DNA of 64,000 nt, from assembly GCF_031127875.1 (NCBI RefSeq), contig NZ_JARXIA010000005.1:62001-126000 (forward strand), in the 5' to 3' direction. Under the pieces are notes generated by a model that worked only from the letters and a program-made list of their open reading frames with translations, did not search any database and was not told where the DNA came from. The translations under genes were made by a program, and so were the position numbers. Shown here piece by piece: positions 1 to 7,933 of the stretch (within the stretch, counting starts at the first letter, position 1; every line of letters begins with the position of its first letter). The stretch is from Pelagicoccus sp. SDUM812005 (GTDB lineage Bacteria > Verrucomicrobiota > Verrucomicrobiia > Opitutales > Opitutaceae).

Positions 1-1
1 C

Positions 2-1369
2 AGCTTCCAGGAACTCACCGACTCCGACGCCATTTCGGAAATCCTCGGAGCCTACGGCGTATCCATCGATGCGAATACAAGCGAGGTCACCCACGAAAGT
101 CTCTTCCAATACCACTGCACCGACTGGGACTTCTGCCTCGCTCGCGCCCAAGCCAATAGCCTCTTGCTCATTCCCACCGACGACGGAGCCACCCTCGCCC
201 CCTTGGACTCCAGCCAAACACACATACTCCAGCTCCAGTACGGCGCCACGATTTACGAATTAGACCTCGAGCTCGATATCCGCACCCAAGCCACCGAAGT
301 CACCGCCAGCGCTTGGGACCCAGCTTCGCAAGAAGCCCTCGAAGCGACCGCCAGCGAGCCAGAACTCCCCACAGCCGGCAACCAATCCGCCACCGACCTC
401 GCCAGCTTGCACGGCCAATCCAGCCACTTCCACCACGCCGGAGCCGTAAGCCAAGAGGAGCTGGACGCCTTCGCCTCCGGACAACTGCTCCTGCAGCGCC
501 TCGGAGCTCGCGTCGGCCGCGTCCGCTGCATCGGCACCTCCGACCCCGTCCCCGGCCAACTCCTCGACATCGCCGGTATCTCCGACCGCTTCAGCGGCAG
601 CTACCTCATCTCCGGAGTACGCCACACCCTTAGCAACGGCAGCTGGTACACCGACCTCCAAGTCGGTCTCCTGCCACAAGAAATCCAATCCAGCTCCCAC
701 GCCATCGCCGCGCCTGCCGCCGCTGCCATGTTGCCGCACGCCAACGGCCTTCATATCGGCATCGTGGAAGCCCTCGAAGGCGACCCCCAGAGCGAGTTCC
801 GCATCCAAGTCAAACTGCCCACCCAAGGCGAAGACGCTGCCCCCTACTGGGCTCGCCTCGCCTCCATCGATGCCGGCGACGCTCGCGGCGCTTTCCTGTA
901 TCCAGAGATCGGCGACGAAGTTGTGGTCGCCTTCTTCGACCACGACCCCCGCCATCCCGTCGTCCTCGGCAGCCTCTACAGCAGCGCCCGCCCCGCCCCT
1001 CTCGAGCCCTCCGACGACAACCACGAAAAAGGTTTCTTCTCCCGCTCGGAAATGAAGCTCCACTTCAACGACGACCTCGTGTCCGCCACCCTCGAAACCC
1101 CTAACGGAAATATCCTTCAGCTCAGCGAAGACGAAGGCGGCATCCTCCTCGAAGACGAAAACGGAAACAAGATCACCCTCAGCTCCGACGGCATCGAACT
1201 CTCCAGCGCCGCCGATCTCGTCCTTACCGCCAGCGGAGACGTTAGCATCGAAGGCACTAACGTCACCCACAAAGCCAACGCCCAATTCACCGCCGAAGGC
1301 GCCTCCGCCGCCGAACTCAAAGCCTCCGGCAATACCACCATCAAAGGCGCCCTCGTCCAAATCAACTAA
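2..1369 (+). CDS. VgrG-like spike protein of a contractile injection system (5' partial)
   Basis: This is the spike of a contractile injection system, in the VgrG / gp27-gp5 family (the Pvc8/Afp8 position). The frame is open from base 2, so the gene begins left of the window; the first in-frame ATG (164) lies inside a domain and is not a start. The part before it contains QYHCTDWDFCLARAQAN, the gp27-like stretch typical of VgrG proteins. An OB-fold segment follows (GDEVVVAFFDHDPRHPVVLG). The C-terminus has short repeating strands such as LQLSEDEGG, ITLSSDGIELSS and LVLTASGDVSIEG, which suggest a beta-helical needle. A PAAR gene follows 39 bases downstream, as expected for a spike plus tip. 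No separate effector domain is visible at its C-terminus. The family is certain; the missing N-terminus cannot be judged. Confidence 0.9.
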   Translation, partial: SFQELTDSDAISEILGAYGVSIDANTSEVTHESLFQYHCTDWDFCLARAQANSLLLIPTDDGATLAPLDSSQTHILQLQYGATIYELDLELDIRTQATEVTASAWDPASQEALEATASEPELPTAGNQSATDLASLHGQSSHFHHAGAVSQEELDAFASGQLLLQRLGARVGRVRCIGTSDPVPGQLLDIAGISDRFSGSYLISGVRHTLSNGSWYTDLQVGLLPQEIQSSSHAIAAPAAAAMLPHANGLHIGIVEALEGDPQSEFRIQVKLPTQGEDAAPYWARLASIDAGDARGAFLYPEIGDEVVVAFFDHDPRHPVVLGSLYSSARPAPLEPSDDNHEKGFFSRSEMKLHFNDDLVSATLETPNGNILQLSEDEGGILLEDENGNKITLSSDGIELSSAADLVLTASGDVSIEGTNVTHKANAQFTAEGASAAELKASGNTTIKGALVQIN

Positions 1370-1408
1370 CCCCCTTCATCCCTCATAATTCATCCTTCAT
1401 TCTTAAAA

Positions 1409-1702
1409 ATGCCTCCCGCCGCCCGCATCACCGACACCCACGTCTGCCCCATGGTCGATCCCTCCACCGGCGTTCCCCATGTCGGAGGCCCCATCCTGCC
1501 GCCGGGCGAAGCCACCGTGCTCATCGGCGGCATGCCCGCCGCTACGCTGGGCGACTCCTGTATTTGCGTCGGCCCTACAGCCAGCATCATCGCCGGCTCC
1601 TCCACCGTAATGATCGGCGGCTCTCCCGCCGCTCGCATGGGCGATTCCACCGCCCACGGCGGCAGCATCGTATCCGGAGAGCCCACCGTGCTCATCAACT
1701 AA
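1409..1702 (+). CDS. PAAR-domain spike tip protein
   Basis: A 97-residue PAAR-domain protein that caps the spike of the injection machine and sharpens its tip. It carries the repeated PAAR-type strands: MPPAARITDTHVC at the start, then VLIGGMPAATLGD, VMIGGSPAARMGD and PTVLIN at the end. Two cysteines (in GDSCICVG) and several histidines could bind the tip metal, as in known PAAR proteins. The length is that of a bare PAAR domain, so no toxin is fused to it. It lies between the VgrG-like spike and the gp25 wedge gene, and in Photorhabdus PVC-type clusters the same three functions sit together. The start is the ATG at 1409; the next gene starts 23 bases after the stop. Confidence 0.93.
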   Translation: MPPAARITDTHVCPMVDPSTGVPHVGGPILPPGEATVLIGGMPAATLGDSCICVGPTASIIAGSSTVMIGGSPAARMGDSTAHGGSIVSGEPTVLIN

Positions 1703-1725
1703 TTCAAACGAGACCGCTCCCACCT

Positions 1726-2145
1726 ATGTCTGACCAAAATCTACCCGCCTTTATCGGAACCGGCTGGGCCTTCCCGCCGGACTTCCTCATGGGCAGCCAC
1801 ACCGTCCGCCTCAGCGACGGCATCGAAGACATCGAACAATCCCTCCGCATCCTCCTTTCCACCCTCCCGGGAGAGCGAGCCATGCGCCCCGACTACGGCT
1901 GCGATCTCACCCCCCTGCTCTTCGAACCGCTAACCACCACCCTGCGTACCGTCACCGAAGATCGCGTAAAAACCTCCATCTACCTCCACGAGCCTCGCAT
2001 CGAACCGCTAAAGGTAGGCGTCTCCATGGCCGACTCCCATGCGGGCCTTCTCCTAATCTCCATCGACTACCGTATTCGCCCCAACAATACGCGACACAAC
2101 TACGTCTTCGACTTCTACCTCTCCGAAGGCACTGAAACAGGATGA
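1726..2145 (+). CDS. GPW/gp25-family baseplate wedge protein
   Basis: A 139-residue baseplate wedge protein of the T4 gp25 / phage P2 gpW family, equivalent to Pvc9/Afp9. The diagnostic stretches are GIEDIEQSLRILLSTLPGERAMRPDYG and ITISI-like strands near the end (LLISIDYRIR). In this family the protein helps join the sheath to the baseplate. The ATG at 1726 gives the usual family length; an upstream in-frame ATG at 1564 would overlap the PAAR gene by 139 bases and is rejected. The stop overlaps the next start in an ATGA, suggesting translational coupling with the baseplate J-like gene. Confidence 0.93.
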   Translation: MSDQNLPAFIGTGWAFPPDFLMGSHTVRLSDGIEDIEQSLRILLSTLPGERAMRPDYGCDLTPLLFEPLTTTLRTVTEDRVKTSIYLHEPRIEPLKVGVSMADSHAGLLLISIDYRIRPNNTRHNYVFDFYLSEGTETG

Positions 2146-5100
2146 GCTCCCTCGACTCCCAAACAGTCTCCGCCTCACCCGGCACCAGCCAAAGCGAACG
2201 CGCGATCCCAGCCCTCGATCCCTCGACCGCGCCGCTCGACGGACGCAGCGACGCCCAACTCGCCGCCTTCGCCCAGGCCTTCGCCTCCCAACTCGCCTTC
2301 TGGACCTCCGACAAAACCTTCGCCCCGAATGTCGACTGGGCCCAGTTCCTGCCGGACCTCAGCCCCGAAAACCTGCCCGACGCCCAACGACGCGCCGCTC
2401 GCGAACCGCAGGTCGCCCTCTTCCTCGCCTTTCTCCAACTCTACCGGCACGCCCGAGGCGAACTCAACGGACTCACCGCTCGCCACCTCGATTTCCAATA
2501 CCGCCAGGTCCTCCGCCTCCAAGCCAAACCGGCCCAAGCCGACCACGCCCACCTCGTTCTCCAGCCCAAGAAGAACGCCTCTTCCATTGTCGTTCCCGCC
2601 GGCGCCGCGTTCTCCGCCAAGCCCGACCTCCGCTACACCGCCGACATCGACTCCGTCATCCAGCCCGTCAGCCTAAACGCCCTTCGCATCCTCGCCAGCG
2701 ATCCGCAACAAGCCCTGCCCAGCCACGCCGCCATCGCCAACTCCCTCGATGGATTGGGAGAATCGCTCCCCGAAGAAAGTCCGAGCTGGCATCCCTTCGG
2801 CTACCAAAGAGACCTTCCCCCCGCCCGCCACGGCTTCGCCATTTCCTCGCCCATGCTCGTCCTGCAGGAAGGCACCCGTGATATCTTTATCACCCTCGAT
2901 ATCCATTTCTCCAATACGCCTCCCTCCGAGTCGGAAACGAAATCCCTTTTCGAGGACCACGCCTCCGCAACCCTCAGCGGCGAAGAAGATTGGATCGCCG
3001 CCAACAGCATCGAGTTGGACTCGTATCAGCTCAGCGGAGACACCCTTACTCTCACTCTCCAGGTCAGCCTCGCCGCCGACGCAGATCCGATCGTCCCCTT
3101 CGACTCGAGCGTCCTAGAGGGTGCCTTCGACACCGTTGCTCCCGTGATGAAAGTCTCGATCGACGCAACCGCGCCGGCGTCCACCTCCCTCGCCTTCAGC
3201 GACAGCGAAGTCCGCGGCCTCAAGCTCAAGACCGTCGTCTCCGGCATGCGCGACCTCACGCTGGAAAACGATCACGGCCGCCTCGATCCGAGCAAGCCCT
3301 TCCTTCCCTTCGGACCCACGCCCAAACCTGCCTCATCCTTCTACATTGCTACCGAGGAAGCCCGCCACAAGCCCGTCACCGACGCCACCCTTACCATCAC
3401 CTGGAAAGACGCTCCCGAGTCCTTGTCTACCCACTACGCCGCCTACCTTTCCGGCAACTCCAAAATCGTATCCGATAATTCCCACTTCACCGCCAAGCTC
3501 CAGATTCTTCGAGACGGCGTATTCAAAAACCTCAGCGACGCGAACGAGAAACTCTTCGACGAAAGCGACGCCTCCAAAACCGTCACCCTTTCTTCGGACG
3601 ACGATCAACTGCAAGCCGCCGTTATCGGCTTCAAAAGCTTCACCAACCGCTTCTCCCGCAGCATCCGTCGCAGTCGCATCCAACTCCCCTACCGCAACCT
3701 TTCCGTCGCCAAGCCGCTCAGCCCCGTGCGCCTCGCGCCTGCCGTCGCCTTTCGCGCCCAACTCAAGCTCCCCAAATTCAAAACCGTCCGCGCCCTGCGA
3801 CCCAACACCCGCAACGGCTTCCTTCGCCTCCGGCTCAACCAAAGCTTCCTCCACGATCGCTACGCAAACCTTCTCGCCAGCGCCCTCATCTTCAACGCCA
3901 ACGAGTCCAACACCGCGCTCCACCGTCCCCTTCCCAACCCTCCCTACACGCCGGAAATATCCGAATTCTCGCTCGGCTACACCGCTGAAACCGATACCGT
4001 CGATCCACGCCCCAGCGATTCAGCGACCTACGAATCCAGCGAAATCCGCCTCTACCACATCAGCGCCTTCGGGCAAAAGGAAGTCCACGGACACCTGGCC
4101 CCCACCAGCGAACTCTCCCTCCTGCCCAACCGCGATTTCCAAGGGCAGCTCATCGTCGGCATCGACGGGCTCGAAGCCAAGCAAAACATCAACCTCCTCG
4201 TACAAGTCGAAGACGGCAGCGCCAACCCCGACGCCTCTCGAGCCTCCATCCAATGGAGCGCCCTCGCATCCAACCAATGGATACCGATCGACAAGGACGA
4301 CATCCTCTTCGACTCCACCAACGGCTTCCAAAGCTCCGGAATCGTTCAGCTCCTCGTTCCGCCCGAAGCCAATACCCAGAACACTTGGCTGGAGCCCGGA
4401 ACCCTCTGGCTCAAAGCGGAAGTGGCCGAGAACCGCGACGGCGTCTGCCGCCTGCGCGACGTGCAACTCAACGCCATTCCCGTCACCCTCGCCCAGCCCG
4501 AAACCGCCTCCCACCTGAGCGAGAGCCTGCCGGCCGCGTCCATAGACAGCCACCTAACGCCCCTGCGCGGCCTGAAAGAAGTCCAGCAACCCTTCGACTC
4601 CTTTGGCGGCGCCGCCCCGGAAAGCGACTCCTCCTTTCGCCGACGCACCAGCGAACGCCTCCGCCACCGCGCCCGCGCCGTGACCGCCTGGGACTTTGAA
4701 AGACTCGTTCTGGAAGCCTTTCCAAAAATCTACCGAGCGCAATGCCTCCCACATACCAACGCCTCCTTGGAGCGCCAAGCCGGAGCCGTCACCCTAGTCG
4801 CCTTGCCCGACACTCGCGGCATGGACGCCGCCGCTTCCCTCCAGCCAAAAGTCGACGCCGCCACCTTAGCCGAGATCAACGACTACCTCGCCACCCTCTC
4901 CTCCCCCTTCGCCACCGCCCGAGCCGTCAACCCGAGCTACGAGCCGATCGCTCTCAGATTCAAAGTCGCGTTCCACAAAAAGTATCCATTCCCCACCTAC
5001 AAGCGACTCCTCAATGAAGCCCTCGTTAGCCACTTGGCGCCTTGGTCCACCAGCGCCGACACCATTCCCGACTTCCAAGGCTCGATCTACCGCAGCGCCC

Positions 5101-5273
5101 TAATCGCCTTCATCGACGACCTCGAGTACGTCGACTACGTGACCGAGCTCCAATTGAGCCACGCCGCCCTCAATCCCAACAACGCCAAGACCAACCAGGC
5201 CGTCACCGCCTCCAAGCCGGGCGCCCTGCTGACCTCCGTCGCCAACCACGACATCGAAGACGCCAAAGCATGA
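2142..5273 (+). CDS. Baseplate J-like (gp6-type) wedge protein, Pvc11/Afp11 position
   Basis: A 1043-residue baseplate assembly protein of the J-like / T4 gp6 type. The recognisable part is C-terminal (about residues 820-1030): a run beginning RRTSERLRHRARAVTAWDFE, followed by LVLEAFPKIYRAQCLPH, is the conserved core found in phage and eCIS baseplate J proteins. The N-terminal two thirds contain beta-rich repeats without an obvious named domain, and the protein is much longer than phage P2 gpJ, as is usual for eCIS clusters. It overlaps gp25 upstream (ATGA at 2142) and the second large wedge gene downstream (ATGA at 5270). Wedge proteins form the ring around the spike that triggers sheath contraction. 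The family assignment is secure; domain limits are approximate. Confidence 0.88.
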   Translation: MSSLDSQTVSASPGTSQSERAIPALDPSTAPLDGRSDAQLAAFAQAFASQLAFWTSDKTFAPNVDWAQFLPDLSPENLPDAQRRAAREPQVALFLAFLQLYRHARGELNGLTARHLDFQYRQVLRLQAKPAQADHAHLVLQPKKNASSIVVPAGAAFSAKPDLRYTADIDSVIQPVSLNALRILASDPQQALPSHAAIANSLDGLGESLPEESPSWHPFGYQRDLPPARHGFAISSPMLVLQEGTRDIFITLDIHFSNTPPSESETKSLFEDHASATLSGEEDWIAANSIELDSYQLSGDTLTLTLQVSLAADADPIVPFDSSVLEGAFDTVAPVMKVSIDATAPASTSLAFSDSEVRGLKLKTVVSGMRDLTLENDHGRLDPSKPFLPFGPTPKPASSFYIATEEARHKPVTDATLTITWKDAPESLSTHYAAYLSGNSKIVSDNSHFTAKLQILRDGVFKNLSDANEKLFDESDASKTVTLSSDDDQLQAAVIGFKSFTNRFSRSIRRSRIQLPYRNLSVAKPLSPVRLAPAVAFRAQLKLPKFKTVRALRPNTRNGFLRLRLNQSFLHDRYANLLASALIFNANESNTALHRPLPNPPYTPEISEFSLGYTAETDTVDPRPSDSATYESSEIRLYHISAFGQKEVHGHLAPTSELSLLPNRDFQGQLIVGIDGLEAKQNINLLVQVEDGSANPDASRASIQWSALASNQWIPIDKDDILFDSTNGFQSSGIVQLLVPPEANTQNTWLEPGTLWLKAEVAENRDGVCRLRDVQLNAIPVTLAQPETASHLSESLPAASIDSHLTPLRGLKEVQQPFDSFGGAAPESDSSFRRRTSERLRHRARAVTAWDFERLVLEAFPKIYRAQCLPHTNASLERQAGAVTLVALPDTRGMDAAASLQPKVDAATLAEINDYLATLSSPFATARAVNPSYEPIALRFKVAFHKKYPFPTYKRLLNEALVSHLAPWSTSADTIPDFQGSIYRSALIAFIDDLEYVDYVTELQLSHAALNPNNAKTNQAVTASKPGALLTSVANHDIEDAKA

Positions 5274-7885
5274 GCAACGCCACTGCCATCGACACGACCA
5301 GCCCCACGCCGCCCGCGCTCGATTACGAATTCTTGCGGGCCGAAGGCATGCACTACCTCGAGGAAACCGTCAGCGCCGTTTGGACCGACTTCAACGCCCA
5401 CGATCCGGGCATCACCCTGCTCGAACTCCTTTGCCTCGGCATCACCGACATCGCCTACCGCACCAGCTTCGACGACCAGGACCTCTTCGCCCCACCGCCC
5501 GACTCCACCAGCGACGAAGCCTCCTTCTTCACCGCTCGCGAGGTTCTCACCTGCGGCCCCGTCACCACCAACGACTACCGCCGCCTCATCCTCGATCGGT
5601 TCGTCGGAAAAATTCGCAACGTCTGGGTCGAGCCCGTTACGGCGCCCCTCTACGCCGACACCCAGAAGCGCGTCCTCAGCCAAAAGCAAAACGCCGACAC
5701 CGTCGCCTTTCCCTTGCGTGGGCTGCTCCGCATCCGCCTCCAGTTCGACAACGCCCTCGCGGGCAACGGCAAGAAGAGCGAACGCGACGCCGTCATCGCC
5801 GCAGTGGAACGCCTCTACCACCGCTACCGCAACCTCGGCGAAGACCTCGATAGCATCTCCACTACGGCCAGCACGCCCATTCGCGTTTGCGCCGATATCA
5901 AGCTCGCGCCCGACGCCGACATCGAAGCCACCCACGCCGCCCTCGTACACGCCCTCCAAGCCTTTCTCAATCCTCGCATCCCCCGCTACCGCCTCGGCGA
6001 ACTCGTCGAGCAAGGCCTCGCCTCGGAGGACATTTTCCAAGGGCCCCCGCTGCAGCACGGCTTCATTCTCGAGGACGACCTCGACCGCAGCACCTCCGTA
6101 TCCAAAATCCGGGCATCGGACCTCATCGCCGTTATGCTCCGCATCCCAGGCGTACTCGCCATCCCCAAACTGCTGCTCAACTACGCCGGACTCTCCGAAG
6201 ACTCCAACGAGTGGGAGTTGCCCATTCCCGACGGACGCGAACCCATCCTCGAATTCGAAGAAGCCCGACTGCGCTTCTACAAAGACCTCATCCCATTCCG
6301 CCCCCATACCGATCGCAGCCGCCAACTGCTCGCTGCCCTCGACCAGGCCGACGCCAACGCCATCGCCTCCCTGCAGGCCGAGGACTTCCCAATCCCAGCC
6401 GGCCGCTGGCAAGACCTCTCGGAATTCACCTCCCTGCAGCAAAGCCTTCCCGCCACCTACGGCGTCGGCACCCGCGGGACCGGCCGCGATCCCGCTCCGC
6501 AAAGCATCGCCAAAGCCCGCCAACTCAAAGCCTACCTACTCGTCTTCGACCAACTCCTCTCCAATACGCTGGGCCAGCTCACCCACCTGCAAGATCTCTT
6601 CTCCCGCAACCGTGCCACCCGCCAATCCCTCTTTCCCAACCCCGTCAGCGAACTGCCGGAACTGGAGAAACTCCTCAAACCCACCGCCGGCCAAAGTGAC
6701 CTAAGCGACGCGGAAGTCCAATCCGCCTACCAAGCCATCATGCAAGGCAGCATCGCGGACGAAAGCTTCGAAACCTCCCAGCGCTCCAAGCTCCTCGACC
6801 ACCTGCTCGCCCGCTTCGGGGAAGCCTTTTCCGACCACGTTCTCATGCGCTACAGCGCCGTCGGCCCCCAGTCCCAGCAGGAGCTCCTCTCCGGAAAAGC
6901 GCAATTCCTCAGCGAACTTCCACGCATCGCAGCCCGCCGCGCCGCCGGCCACGATATCCGAGACAAGGACGAAGTCTGGGACACCGAAAACGTATCCGGA
7001 TTTAAACAACGGCTCGAACGCATCCTCGGTTTCCCGAGCTTCAAGCGACGCTCCCTTTCCGACGTCACCTTCGACCTCTACGAAGAAAAGGACAACGACG
7101 ACAAATCCGAAATCCGCTTCCGCATCGTCGACCGAAAGGCCAAGTCCAAGAAAACAATTCTGTCCGGAACAACCAAATACAAGGACAAGACCGAAGCCAC
7201 CGTTGCCATGAAAAAGGCCATCCAACTCGGCCTCAATCCTGCCAACTACGAGATGCGCCGCACCAAGGACCAACGCTTCTACCTCGTCGTCATCGACCGC
7301 GACGTCGAACCCGCCGACGTCGTCGCCATGCGTAAGCAATACTTCGCCACCGAAGCCGAAGCCCAGGAGGCCCAGCTCGCTATCGCCGACCTGCTCGCCG
7401 ACCGCTACAGCGAAGAGGGCTCCTTCGTCGTCGAGCACATCCTCCTCCGGCCCCAAGCCCCCGAGTGGCCCCTGCTGCCCGCGCCCTGCGAGGCCAAGCC
7501 CACCCTTCCCGAAAGCTGGGATCCCTACTCGCACCACCTCCACATCGTGCTGCCGGGATGGGGAAACCGACTCTCCGAGCCAGACATCCGCAACTTCGTC
7601 GAGCAAACCATTCGCCGGGAACTCCCCGCCCACCTCGTGGCCCGCATCTGTTTCGTAGGGCGCCAAGAATTGGCCGCCTTCGAAAAAGCCTACCGCAACT
7701 GGCTAGACGCCCTCGCCACCCAAACCGACCTTCCGAAGAAACTCGCGCCCCTGCTCAAAAGCCTCGACGCCCTCTACACCATCTATCCGGAAGGCACCTT
7801 GCACGACTGCGTCGAAGACGGCGACGAAACTAACCCCGTCGTCCTCAACCGCACCCATCTTGGCTCCATCGAATCCGAGAGCTAA
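5270..7885 (+). CDS. Large baseplate wedge protein, Pvc12/Afp12-like
   Basis: An 871-residue baseplate protein in the position of Pvc12/Afp12. The N-terminus reads LDYEFLRAEGMHYLEETVS and then VWTDFNAHDPGITLLELLC, a signature of the second large wedge protein in eCIS clusters. Around residues 610-700 two short stretches (IRFRIVDRKAKSKKTILSG and RFYLVVIDRDVEPADVVAM) look like a duplicated small alpha/beta module similar to DUF1508/YegP; this is a tentative reading. The start is the ATG at 5270, which overlaps the preceding TGA; an upstream ATG at 5042 would lie deep inside the previous gene and is rejected. With the J-like protein it should form the wedge heterodimers of the baseplate. Confidence 0.85.
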   Translation: MSNATAIDTTSPTPPALDYEFLRAEGMHYLEETVSAVWTDFNAHDPGITLLELLCLGITDIAYRTSFDDQDLFAPPPDSTSDEASFFTAREVLTCGPVTTNDYRRLILDRFVGKIRNVWVEPVTAPLYADTQKRVLSQKQNADTVAFPLRGLLRIRLQFDNALAGNGKKSERDAVIAAVERLYHRYRNLGEDLDSISTTASTPIRVCADIKLAPDADIEATHAALVHALQAFLNPRIPRYRLGELVEQGLASEDIFQGPPLQHGFILEDDLDRSTSVSKIRASDLIAVMLRIPGVLAIPKLLLNYAGLSEDSNEWELPIPDGREPILEFEEARLRFYKDLIPFRPHTDRSRQLLAALDQADANAIASLQAEDFPIPAGRWQDLSEFTSLQQSLPATYGVGTRGTGRDPAPQSIAKARQLKAYLLVFDQLLSNTLGQLTHLQDLFSRNRATRQSLFPNPVSELPELEKLLKPTAGQSDLSDAEVQSAYQAIMQGSIADESFETSQRSKLLDHLLARFGEAFSDHVLMRYSAVGPQSQQELLSGKAQFLSELPRIAARRAAGHDIRDKDEVWDTENVSGFKQRLERILGFPSFKRRSLSDVTFDLYEEKDNDDKSEIRFRIVDRKAKSKKTILSGTTKYKDKTEATVAMKKAIQLGLNPANYEMRRTKDQRFYLVVIDRDVEPADVVAMRKQYFATEAEAQEAQLAIADLLADRYSEEGSFVVEHILLRPQAPEWPLLPAPCEAKPTLPESWDPYSHHLHIVLPGWGNRLSEPDIRNFVEQTIRRELPAHLVARICFVGRQELAAFEKAYRNWLDALATQTDLPKKLAPLLKSLDALYTIYPEGTLHDCVEDGDETNPVVLNRTHLGSIESES

Positions 7886-7933
7886 CCACCGACCGACCCA
7901 ACGAAACCTTTTCAACCTCAACGCTTCACTAAA